Below are positions 1 to 7,542 of a DNA stretch of 32,009 bases, piece after piece. A program made the translations under genes and the position numbers. The stretch spans positions 1-32,009 of the forward strand of contig CALFRN010000437.1 of assembly GCA_937919085.1 (NCBI GenBank), read 5' to 3'. Below the pieces are notes generated by a model that saw nothing but the letters and a program-made list of their open reading frames with translations, did no database searches and was not told the origin of the DNA. This DNA comes from an uncultured Reyranella sp. Its GTDB lineage: Bacteria; Pseudomonadota; Alphaproteobacteria; Reyranellales; Reyranellaceae. Numbering within the stretch: the first letter of the stretch is position 1; each line of letters opens with the position of its first letter.

Positions 1-181
1 CAGCCAGCCTTTTGCCGCTGGCGAACTTCATCGTGATTTTTGCGCTGTCATGTTTGCGGCTGGTGCGGCCGCATGCAATTGCTCAGCATTGAGCATGTTC
101 GCGAAGATCGCCTGATCCTGGGGCGTCGCCTGCGCATCGTGCCGATGACGAAGGGTCGATCTCAAAAAGGGGCTGTCGGAC

Positions 182-604
182 ATGGTTGCCGAAGTAGCCG
201 TTCTCGTGGTCGGCGCCGGCCCGACTGGTCTATTGCTGGCGTCGGAGCTTTATCGCCGGGGAGTCGATTGCCGGGTCATCGACGCTCATCGGACGCCGCT
301 GCAATGGGACCGTGCAACGGTCGTGCATCCTCGCTCCCTCGAGATCTTCGGGTCGCTGGGAATTCTCGAGCCGCTGCTTGCCGCCGGCGTCAAGCAGCGG
401 GTGGCTCGGCTGCATTCGGCGGGCCGCGTATTGGGCGAGATCGACCTCTCGATCTGCGGCAGCCGATACGGCCTCAACATCGCATCTCGGAAGAGGTGAC
501 GGAGGGGCTGCCGGCCTGATGGACACGTCGGCCTGCGCGCCGGTCGCAACCACGTGAAGGCTCTGGTTGCCTACCAGACGCGCCTTGTGTCAGGGCGGGC
601 CTAA
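182..604 (+). pseudogene. Remnant of an FAD-dependent monooxygenase (PheA/TfdB-like): N-terminal Rossmann segment followed by an in-frame stop and a C-terminal-like tail
   Basis: Frame from 182 gives VAVLVVGAGPTGLLLASELYRRGVDCRVIDAHRTP...ATVVHPRSLEIFGSLGILEPLL (GxGxxG FAD-binding) and stops at 497-499 (TGA). The same frame continues RRGCRPDGHVGLRAGRN...SGRA to TAA 602-604. RPDGHVGLRA resembles the C-terminal motif of these enzymes. The ~300+ aa middle is missing. Confidence 0.75.
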
Positions 605-629
605 CTGGACGGCCTCGCCTGTCGTCGGC

Positions 630-1151
630 TCAGGACTGCAGCAGAATTGGCAGTGCCTGCCGGTAAGCGATTTCCGCGCGGGCCTTGAGTTCCGGCAAGG
701 TGCAGCTGCCGATAGGATGCTGAACCGTGAGGAAGGGGTAGTCGGGCAGGCCCAGGACACGGGCGATGTTGCGCGCCGTCACCTCGAACGGCTGGGTGCA
801 AAGCACTACCGCCCGCTTGCCGAGTTGTTCGAAGCTGATGCCATCGTGCAGACTGCACGTTGAGCAGGAACCTCAATCACCCAGGCCGGTGATGAGAAAA
901 TCAACCTCCTGCGCGACCTTGACCAGGGTCGCGGCCGGGGCCGGTGCGCTGGCGTTGCGCTTGGAAGCCAGGGTGCGGATGGTGCAGCCGTGGCGCTGCA
1001 CGAACAACGCGCCGACTTCGTTCAGCATCTCTTCGGCGTTGAGCTTGCCGTTCTCCAGGATGCCGAGCCGCATGCCCTCCAGGTTGGCGAGGGGAGGGGC
1101 GCGGAACGCTTTGCGTTTTGCCGCCGTGGACGTGGGTGCGTAGAGCTGCAT
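630..1151 (-). CDS. UGSC family selenoprotein (173 aa, TGA at 873-875 read as selenocysteine, codon 93)
   Basis: Start CAT/ATG at 1149-1151 with AGGGGAG upstream. The 92-aa track ORF 873..1151 ends ...VDFLITGLGD-TGA. I translated the same frame by hand past the TGA: GSCSTCSLHDGISFEQLGKRAVVLCTQPFEVTARNIARVLGLPDYPFLTVQHPIGSCTLPELKARAEIAYRQALPILLQS, stop TGA at 630-632. The U-G-S-C motif and flanking sequence fit the UGSC (seleno)protein family. Confidence 0.88.
845..875 (-). promoter_or_regulatory. Candidate bacterial SECIS: Sec UGA plus downstream hairpin
   Basis: mRNA sense: UGA GGUUCCUGCUCAA CGUGCA GUC UGCACG. Perfect 6-bp stem (845-850 / 854-859), GUC triloop, 13 nt after the UGA. Resembles the E. 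coli fdhF SECIS apical sequence GGUUGCAGGUCUGCACC (recalled from memory). Confidence 0.75.
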
Positions 1152-1169
1152 GCGCGATATCTCCCCTGT

Positions 1170-2240
1170 TCACTTCCGCCCGAGGTTGATCGGGCCATGC
1201 TGCATGATCGAGCCTCGGCCGCGGCTCCACGATGGAATGAAGCACGAATGGCCCCCGGCGTCGCCGCCCCCCATCGTGATCAGGATATCGTCGGGCGAAA
1301 GCCCGCGATGCACGAAATCCGCCTCTACCAAGCTGGAGGCGGCATCGCCGTGCTGGGTGTCGTACTCGCGGTCGCGGTATTTGCCGACGCCCTTCATCCC
1401 CTCGACCGAACGCCGGGCGTGGGTGAAGAGGAAATTCTGTGCTTGCTCGCGCGTCCAGCCGGCGCCCGCGACGATGGCCATGTGTTCGGGCGCCAGTATC
1501 ACCACGCTCTGGCCGAGCGTGATGCAGCCGTAGTTAGCCATCGCGTCCGCGACCGAACCGAGAACCTGCTCCGGTGTGTTGCCGCCGTGGTTCTCGACGT
1601 TGCAGAACCCGCCGCCTGCGAAGACGGTGACCGAAGTAACACCCGCGGGATAACCCTGTGCGGCACAGAGTAGGGGCCACGGATTGCCTCTGGCACGCTC
1701 GGCGATACAAAAACTGTACTTGCCCGGGTTGCCTTGTGTCGACTTGTCGGAAATGCCGGGGATCATCTGGAAGACATTGCGCAGGATCAGCCGCACCGCC
1801 CGCCCGATCGTCGCATTGGCGCGATTGCCCGGACCGAACAGGTTCACGTCGGCGTTCATCGCGATCTCGTCGGCGTAGGGGCCGCTCACGACCAGAAGCG
1901 GCGCCGAGCCGCCGGTGCTGGCGGTTGAGCCGTGGAAATTGAAATCCGGCCTGTCCATGGCCTCGAATGCCGCTACCAGCACCGGGAAATGTTCAGGCAG
2001 GCAGCCAGCCATGACGGCATTCACCGCAGCGGCATGCAGCGACAATTCAAGTTCGGTCGCGGGGTGACGCGCGATCACGGTGTCCGCGGCCCGACTCTCG
2101 CTGGCCAGCATGGCCCGGACCCGGCCGACCTCGGGCGGGACAACCGGCAGGCCGTCGGTCCAGCCCTGCTCGTAGCAGTAGTCGATGGCGGCGAGCAGGT
2201 CGTCCGGCGCCTCGTGGATACGGGGAGAGACGGCTGGCAT
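1170..2240 (-). CDS. Conserved protein of unknown function, probable operon partner of the UGSC selenoprotein
   Basis: ORF 1170..2324; start trimmed to MPAVSPRIHEAPDDLLAAIDYCYEQGWTDGLPVVPPEVGRV... at 2240, preceded by CCGGAGCC. Ends 18 nt before the UGSC start. Contains conserved-looking blocks ERGWTDGLPVVPP-like, NFHGSTASTGGSAPLLVVSGP, GGGFCNVENHGGNTPEQVL and MGGGDAGGHSCFIPSW. Confidence 0.75.
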   Translation of the reverse strand: MPAVSPRIHEAPDDLLAAIDYCYEQGWTDGLPVVPPEVGRVRAMLASESRAADTVIARHPATELELSLHAAAVNAVMAGCLPEHFPVLVAAFEAMDRPDFNFHGSTASTGGSAPLLVVSGPYADEIAMNADVNLFGPGNRANATIGRAVRLILRNVFQMIPGISDKSTQGNPGKYSFCIAERARGNPWPLLCAAQGYPAGVTSVTVFAGGGFCNVENHGGNTPEQVLGSVADAMANYGCITLGQSVVILAPEHMAIVAGAGWTREQAQNFLFTHARRSVEGMKGVGKYRDREYDTQHGDAASSLVEADFVHRGLSPDDILITMGGGDAGGHSCFIPSWSRGRGSIMQHGPINLGRK

Positions 2241-2403
2241 CGCGCAGGCTCCGGGAACATTTGCCCGACGTTCTCTGCTCGGGACGGTCGCGGTCAGACT
2301 AGGGGTGGCGAAACGCCAAGGCAAAGCGATTCCGGGGCGCGATACACTTGCGATTCAGGGATCGAGGATTGGTGCCAGGATCGAACCGGACGCCGGAGGA
2401 CAC

Positions 2404-2724
2404 ATGCTGCTTGGCCTCGACCCTCTACTCACCCCTGATCTTCTGCACGCACTGACGGAGAGGGGCCATAGCGACCGCATCGCTCTCGTCGACACCAACT
2501 ATCCGGCCACCCGCGGGCGTCGTTTGAACCGAATGTCCGGTATCGACACGCCTCACGTTCTCCAGACCGTGCTGTCGGTGTTGCCGATCGACACCTTTGT
2601 CCCCGAGCCCTGCGCCATCATGCAGAACATGGACGATCCCGGCGCGATGCCCGAGGTGGTAGCCGAGATGAATGCGCATGCCGCAGTTTTCGGCCGCGCT
2701 GCCGGGCGGTTCTACGGCCTGTAG
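2404..2724 (+). pseudogene. RbsD/FucU (fucose mutarotase-like) family protein, C-terminally truncated
   Basis: MLLGLDPLLTPDLLHALTERGHSDRIALVDTNYPATRGRR... fits the FucU/RbsD N-terminus. GGAGG 5 nt upstream of ATG 2404. Stops (TAG) at about 106 aa, where family members continue with an RFAFYERA...YGNxxLKKG-like tail. Confidence 0.6.
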
Positions 2725-2789
2725 AATCGACGCACGAAGTCCGGCGTTGGCAGGGCCGTGTGGCCGGCCCGGCGCTGAAGCCGTCTCGC

Positions 2790-3167
2790 TCAGAGGTGCG
2801 GTCGGACACGGCCTGGCCGGGCGGCGAGAACGGCCAGCAGTGCCAGGAGGGCCGGCAGGCCCTGTATATAAAGGATCGACATCTTGGCTGTCAGTCCGCC
2901 GTACACCCCGGCGGCCACCACGCAGATGAGGAAGAAGACCTTGAGGTCGCGGCGGCCGGTCACCAGGCCCCACACCAGGCCGGCGGCGAGAAAACCATTG
3001 TAAAGTCCTTGGTTGGCGGCGAGGACAGCGGACGAGGCCGATATTTCGGTCGTCATGTTGAAAACCTGTCGGCCGACCGGATGGTTCCAGTAGAACATTT
3101 CCAGGATCATGATGCCGATGTGGCTCAAGGCGACGAAGGCCGTCAGCAGCAGCGCGAGCATCCGCAT
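2790..3167 (-). CDS. DUF1304-family small integral membrane protein
   Basis: MRMLALLLTAFVALSHIGIMILEMFYWNHPVGRQVFNM...NQGLYNGFLAAGLVWG; four hydrophobic segments. Confidence 0.85.
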   Translation of the reverse strand: MRMLALLLTAFVALSHIGIMILEMFYWNHPVGRQVFNMTTEISASSAVLAANQGLYNGFLAAGLVWGLVTGRRDLKVFFLICVVAAGVYGGLTAKMSILYIQGLPALLALLAVLAARPGRVRPHL

Positions 3168-3236
3168 GGTTCGTGTCCCCCAGGATTCGCCGGCAAGCCT
3201 AGCATGGCCGGCGATGGGCGCCACGACCGCGTCAGA

Positions 3237-3809
3237 TCATCTGCCGGGGATGCGGCGGATCGACTGTTCGCGGTGGCCATAGGCGCGAGCGAGGCGGGTG
3301 GCGCGGTCGTCACCTGCCGTGAATAGGTCGGCGCCACCCCGTTCGACCCTGGCCAGCATTGTGTCTTCGACCTCGGCGTGCGGCCGACTGCCGCCGTTGG
3401 CCAGCAGATGTTCGATGGCCACGCCGCGTGCGGCCAGGTGGCGCGAGACCAGCACGGTGCGGTGGCAGTCGAGCGGCTCTTTCTCGGCGCACATCAGGCA
3501 AAGTGCCGCCTCGGCGGCAGCTGCGACAAGACGGTCGAGTGCTTGCGTGAAGTCGGGCCGTGCGGCGAGGTCGTCATAACTGCCTCCGTTCCGGGGTTTG
3601 CCGCCAAGGGCTGCACCTTCATGTCGATAATCGATGCCGGCGGCGGTGAGGCTTTGCGCCAGACGATCCTTGCCGAACTGCGGGAACCGGCGCGACCAAG
3701 GCGTGGAGCGGACATCGACCAGGATCTGCACGCCACCGCCTTTCAGCAGATCGACGAAGCGTTCGATCGGATTATTTGAATGGCCGATGGTTTTGATGGC
3801 GATGATCAT
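3237..3809 (-). CDS. DUF488 family protein
   Basis: IKTIGHSNNPIERFVDLLKGGGVQILVDVRSTPWSRRFPQF...LMCAEKEPLDCHRTVLVSRHL. Confidence 0.9.
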   Translation of the reverse strand: MIIAIKTIGHSNNPIERFVDLLKGGGVQILVDVRSTPWSRRFPQFGKDRLAQSLTAAGIDYRHEGAALGGKPRNGGSYDDLAARPDFTQALDRLVAAAAEAALCLMCAEKEPLDCHRTVLVSRHLAARGVAIEHLLANGGSRPHAEVEDTMLARVERGGADLFTAGDDRATRLARAYGHREQSIRRIPGR

Positions 3810-4702
3810 GACGACAGCCGGCGCACCAGGTCGACGAAGGCCAGCGTCGCGACCGAGCGCTCGTCGCGGCGGCAGGCGAGGTTGAGCGGCACTTTCAGCG
3901 CCGGCCGGCCCTTCAGCATCCGGTAGGTTACGCCTTCCAGCGGCAGGCGACTCAGGGACGCCGGCACGATGGTGATACCAAGGCCGGCCGCCACGAGATT
4001 CAGGGTCGACACGATGCGCGGCGCCTCCTGGCCGACATGCGGGCTGAAGCCGGCCTGCGTGCAGGCTGCGATGATGACGTCATAGAGTCCGCGCCCATCC
4101 GGCCGGCGGTAGAGGATGAAATTCTCGGCCGCGAGATCCTTCAGCGCGAGATGCGGCCGCCGTGTGAGCTTGTGGCGCGACGGCAGCGCTGCTGCCATGT
4201 CCTCCCGCAGCAGCGCATGGATGACGAGACCCTCGGCATCGACCGTGCCGGAGCGGATGAAGGCGATGTCCAGCCGCTCCTCGCGCAGGCCGCCCAGAAG
4301 ATCGCCGGAACTGCTTTCCTCGAGCACGAAGGAGACATCGGGCCGGGTCTGGCGAAACTCGCGTATGGCACGCGCTACCAGCGGGTGGAACGGCGCCGAG
4401 GTGGTGAAACCCACGGCGATGCGCCCGGTTTCGCCGCGCGCCGTACGTCTGGCCCGTGCCGCCGCCCGATCGACCGCCGCCAGCACCGCCTCGGCATCGA
4501 CGAGGAACGAGCGGCCAGCGTCGGTCAGCGTCACGCCGCGCGGATGGCGCATGAACAGGGCGGCATCGATCTCGCGCTCCAGGGCCTTGATCTGCTGCGA
4601 AAGCGGCGGCTGCTGCATATGGAGCTTCTCGGCCGCACGCGTGATGTGGCCCTCGTAGGCCACGGCGACAAAGTAGCGGAGATGGCGCAATTCCAATGAC
4701 AT
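3806..4702 (-). CDS. LysR family transcriptional regulator
   Basis: N-terminal HTH MSLELRHLRYFVAVAYEGHITRAAEKLHMQQPPLSQQIKALEREIDAALFMRHPRGVTLTDAG; substrate-binding C-terminus. Confidence 0.95.
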   Translation of the reverse strand: MSLELRHLRYFVAVAYEGHITRAAEKLHMQQPPLSQQIKALEREIDAALFMRHPRGVTLTDAGRSFLVDAEAVLAAVDRAAARARRTARGETGRIAVGFTTSAPFHPLVARAIREFRQTRPDVSFVLEESSSGDLLGGLREERLDIAFIRSGTVDAEGLVIHALLREDMAAALPSRHKLTRRPHLALKDLAAENFILYRRPDGRGLYDVIIAACTQAGFSPHVGQEAPRIVSTLNLVAAGLGITIVPASLSRLPLEGVTYRMLKGRPALKVPLNLACRRDERSVATLAFVDLVRRLSS

Positions 4703-4704
4703 AT

Positions 4705-4742
4705 TTCAAAAGTATGTAATCATGACTTATCATATATTTGAA
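4705..4742. promoter_or_regulatory. Operator-like long imperfect palindrome in the lysR/tauE divergent intergenic region
   Basis: TTCAAAAGTATG (4705-4716) and CATATATTTGAA (4731-4742) are inverted repeats matching at 10 of 12 positions around a 14-nt spacer, in an AT-rich gap of a GC-rich region. Confidence 0.5.
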
Positions 4743-4772
4743 CACTGTAGCAGGTCATTCTAGCTTGCGACC

Positions 4773-5519
4773 ATGACACTGGTGATGGCGGCGGGGCTTA
4801 GCCTCCTGATGGTCGGCACGGCCTTCCTGTCGGGCATTTTCGGCATGGCGGGCGGCCTCATCCTGATTGGCGTCCTGCTGTTCATTTTTCCACTACCCGC
4901 GGCCATGGTGTTGCATGCCGTCACCCAGATGGCCTCCAATGGCTGGCGTGCCCTGTTGTGGTGGCGGCACATCGTGTGGAAGAGCACGGCCTTCTATGTC
5001 GCCGGCTGTCTCGTCGCGGTCGGCCTGTGGTCGATCACGCTCTACGTGCCCGACAAAGCCACTGCACTGCTGATGCTCGGCCTCTCGCCCTTCATCATCC
5101 GCGCCATTCCCGAGCGCATCCTGCCTCGAAGTTTCGGTCCGTTGCAGGTGGCGGCCACTGGCCTTTGCTCGATGGCGCTGATGTTGCTGACCGGCGTCAC
5201 CGGCCCGCTGCTCGACACCATGTTTCTGCGCTCGCCGCTGGACCGCCGGGCGATCATCGCCACCAAGGCCTCGTGCCAGGTGTTCGGCCACGGCTTCAAG
5301 CTGGTCTATTTCGGTGCGCTGATCGCCGAGGCCGGCCGGGTCGAGCCATGGTTCCTGGGTGTCGCCATCGCCTCGTCGATGATCGGCACGTCGCTCGGTA
5401 AATTCCTGCTCGAGAAGCTCACCGACAAGCAGTTCCGCGTCTGGTCGAATCGCCTGATCACCGCGCTTGCTGCCTGGTATGTCGGCTACGGATTGGTTCT
5501 GTTGACCGGGATTGCCTAG
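4773..5519 (+). CDS. TauE/SafE family sulfite exporter / anion permease
   Basis: Multi-TM protein, LMVGTAFLSGIFGMAGGLILIGVLL motif. Confidence 0.88.
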   Translation: MTLVMAAGLSLLMVGTAFLSGIFGMAGGLILIGVLLFIFPLPAAMVLHAVTQMASNGWRALLWWRHIVWKSTAFYVAGCLVAVGLWSITLYVPDKATALLMLGLSPFIIRAIPERILPRSFGPLQVAATGLCSMALMLLTGVTGPLLDTMFLRSPLDRRAIIATKASCQVFGHGFKLVYFGALIAEAGRVEPWFLGVAIASSMIGTSLGKFLLEKLTDKQFRVWSNRLITALAAWYVGYGLVLLTGIA

Positions 5520-5527
5520 AATGGCCT

Positions 5528-5950
5528 ATGTCCATCCCTCCAGGGTTTCGCCAGCTCACTGAAGCGTCCGGTTTCGCCGCGGCCAACGGGCCATGGTTCG
5601 AGAAGATCGAGAACGGACGCGCGATCCGCGGTTTCATGCCAGGGCCGCAGCACGCCAATGCGCTCGGTATCGTACATGGCGGCATGCTAGCAGCCTTTCT
5701 CGACTCGGCGATGGGTACGGCGGTGTGGCACACGCTGCAGCGCCGCGCCGTGACATTGCGCCTCTCGCTCGACTATCTCGGACCGGGGCGGCTGGGCGAC
5801 TGGCTGCAGGCCGAGGGCGAAGTGGTGGGCCACGACGAGCATGTGGTGCAGGTGACGGGTCGGCTTTATGGTCCACGCCACGAAGTCCTGGGCGGTCTCG
5901 GCGCGTTCTCGCTGCTGAGTCGTCACCGGACGCTCAAAGCCCGGAGTTAG
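5528..5950 (+). CDS. PaaI-family hotdog-fold thioesterase
   Basis: NALGIVHGGMLAAFLDSAMGTAVWHTLQRRAVTLRLSLDYLGPGRLGDWLQAEGEV. Confidence 0.85.
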   Translation: MSIPPGFRQLTEASGFAAANGPWFEKIENGRAIRGFMPGPQHANALGIVHGGMLAAFLDSAMGTAVWHTLQRRAVTLRLSLDYLGPGRLGDWLQAEGEVVGHDEHVVQVTGRLYGPRHEVLGGLGAFSLLSRHRTLKARS

Positions 5951-5953
5951 CGT

Positions 5954-6463
5954 TTGCCCCACGACAAGGTACCGCCCGACTTTCACCGCGTTGATTTCGA
6001 CCGCGGCCAACCCGATCCCACCTTCAACAGTCATATCGGCAATCTCTACGTGAAGCGTGGCGCCAAGGGCACGCGCGAGGAGTTCGTCATGGGCTTCCGG
6101 GTGCATCCGCATATGTGCAATCCGGCCGGCGGTCTGCACGGCGGCATGATGATGACGGTGGCCGACCTCGTCGGCGCCATGGGAGGCGGCACGCTGGCCG
6201 GTCTGCGCAAGTTCCTGCCGACCGTGAACATGACCTTCGATTTCGTGGCGCCGGCAAAAATCGGCGACTGGGTGGAAGGCCGTGCCGAACTGGTGCGCGC
6301 TACCCGGTCGCTTCTATTCACCAACATCTACCTGACGGTGGGCGAAGAGAAGATCCTGCGCGCTTCCTCGATCTGCAAAATCCCGTCGGGCGACGGCCTC
6401 GCCTTCGGCAAGGCGAAGTTAGATCGCGGCACCGAAGTCGCGACTGAGCGCCCGGCGTCCTGA
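5954..6463 (+). CDS. PaaI-family hotdog-fold thioesterase
   Basis: HMCNPAGGLHGGMMMTVADLVGAMGG...TVNMTFDFVAPAKIGDWVEGRAEL. Apparent TTG start 3 nt after the previous gene. Confidence 0.82.
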   Translation: MPHDKVPPDFHRVDFDRGQPDPTFNSHIGNLYVKRGAKGTREEFVMGFRVHPHMCNPAGGLHGGMMMTVADLVGAMGGGTLAGLRKFLPTVNMTFDFVAPAKIGDWVEGRAELVRATRSLLFTNIYLTVGEEKILRASSICKIPSGDGLAFGKAKLDRGTEVATERPAS

Positions 6464-7117
6464 GTCGGTCAGCCGCACCGTGCGGCCGCGCCGCAGCTTC
6501 TCCGCCCAGCCCCTCTTGAAGAAGGTGTCGGCGATGGCCGAGCCGAGTGCGCCCGAGATGTGTGGCCGGCGCTCGCTCCAGTCGAGGCACTGGCGCGCGA
6601 AGTGGCGTGTGCTCGCCTGGCGCGCACTTGGCAGGTCGACGCCGACGCTGGCGCAGAAGAGCTCACCTGACGGCGTCAGCTTCCAGTCGCGCGCTCCCTT
6701 GGGTTCGAGATGGCCGTGCTGCGTCAGCGAATCGGTGACGGCAATTCCGACCTGGCCGGCGAGGTGGTCGTAGCAGGTGCGGCAGAAGCGGAGATCGGGG
6801 TCACGCCGCCAGGCGGCTGATCGGGAGGCGGCTGGGGCCCGCGGGCCGGCCAGTGCCATCAGCGATTCGATGGCATGGGCCACATCGGGTGAGGCAAGAC
6901 GGTAGAATCGGTTGCGGCCTTGGGCGCGGACGGCCAGCAGATTGGCCTCGGCCATGCGGCCGAGATGGCCCGATGCCGTCTGGGCGGTGACGCCGGCAGC
7001 CAGCGCCAGGTCGGAGGCAGTGTGGGCGCGGCCGTCCATCAGCAGCGAGAGCATGGCAGCGCGTGCGGGGTCGCCCATCAGGGCGGCGACTTCGGAAAGG
7101 GCGTTTACCGTGATCAT
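6419..7117 (-). CDS. ArsR-family winged-helix transcriptional regulator
   Basis: LSEVAALMGDPARAAMLSLLMDGRAHTASDLALAAGVTAQTASGHLGRMAEANLLAVRAQGRNRFYRL. Confidence 0.88.
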   Translation of the reverse strand: MITVNALSEVAALMGDPARAAMLSLLMDGRAHTASDLALAAGVTAQTASGHLGRMAEANLLAVRAQGRNRFYRLASPDVAHAIESLMALAGPRAPAASRSAAWRRDPDLRFCRTCYDHLAGQVGIAVTDSLTQHGHLEPKGARDWKLTPSGELFCASVGVDLPSARQASTRHFARQCLDWSERRPHISGALGSAIADTFFKRGWAEKLRRGRTVRLTDSGRRALSRDFGAAI

Positions 7118-7181
7118 GGCGAGAATTTACGCTCCGACGGCAAAAGTCACTACGGTCAATGGTTCGGTCGTTGCCGAAGCA

Positions 7182-7541
7182 TTATCTCCACTTTGGATTG
7201 GCGATCGCGATCTTGTCAGCGGTGGTGGCCTCGAGATGGGCCATCATGGCCGCATCGCACTCGTCGCGCGTGCCGCTTCGGAGCTGTCGGGCGAGTTCGC
7301 GGTTCAGATCGTCGAGCGTGCCGTCGCGGCCCAGCAGCGTCGCCAGTCGCGCGTGCTCGCGCCGGTCGGCCTCCGGCCCGAGGCGGGATTCGCGCTCAAG
7401 GATGGCAAGCGAGTTCACCGCCACGCGCATCTGGAAGCCCAGCCGCGGCTCGGTGCGATCGAGCGCCGGCGTCGCTTCCTCGCGCAGGAAGTCGGCTATT
7501 GCTGTCAGCAGCTCCGGGGCGGTGGGACGGTCCTGGGCCAT
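7182..7541 (-). CDS. DUF6285 domain protein
   Basis: PTAPELLTAIADFLREEATPALDRTEPRLGFQMRVAVNSLAILERE; directly downstream of the phosphotransferase, its usual neighbour. Confidence 0.75.
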   Translation of the reverse strand: MAQDRPTAPELLTAIADFLREEATPALDRTEPRLGFQMRVAVNSLAILERESRLGPEADRREHARLATLLGRDGTLDDLNRELARQLRSGTRDECDAAMMAHLEATTADKIAIANPKWR

Positions 7542-7542
7542 G

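Noticed and set aside
497-499. TGA inside the monooxygenase fragment as a second selenocysteine codon
   Set aside because: The product would still lack most of a monooxygenase, the context (RKR-U-RRG) is not redox-like, and I saw no SECIS-like hairpin. A pseudogene is simpler.
873-875. TGA in the UGSC gene as a plain nonsense mutation of a Cys codon (TGC to TGA)
   Set aside because: Possible, but the TGA is exactly at the family's U/C position, is followed by a SECIS-like hairpin, and both halves look undecayed. Kept as the main alternative to be tested by looking for selABCD.
601-876. Track ORF 601..876 (-, 91 aa) as the gene in this region
   Set aside because: It is in a different frame from the UGSC protein. 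The continuation of the 873..1151 frame past the TGA carries the family motif, while the 91-aa translation is low-complexity and unlike any family.
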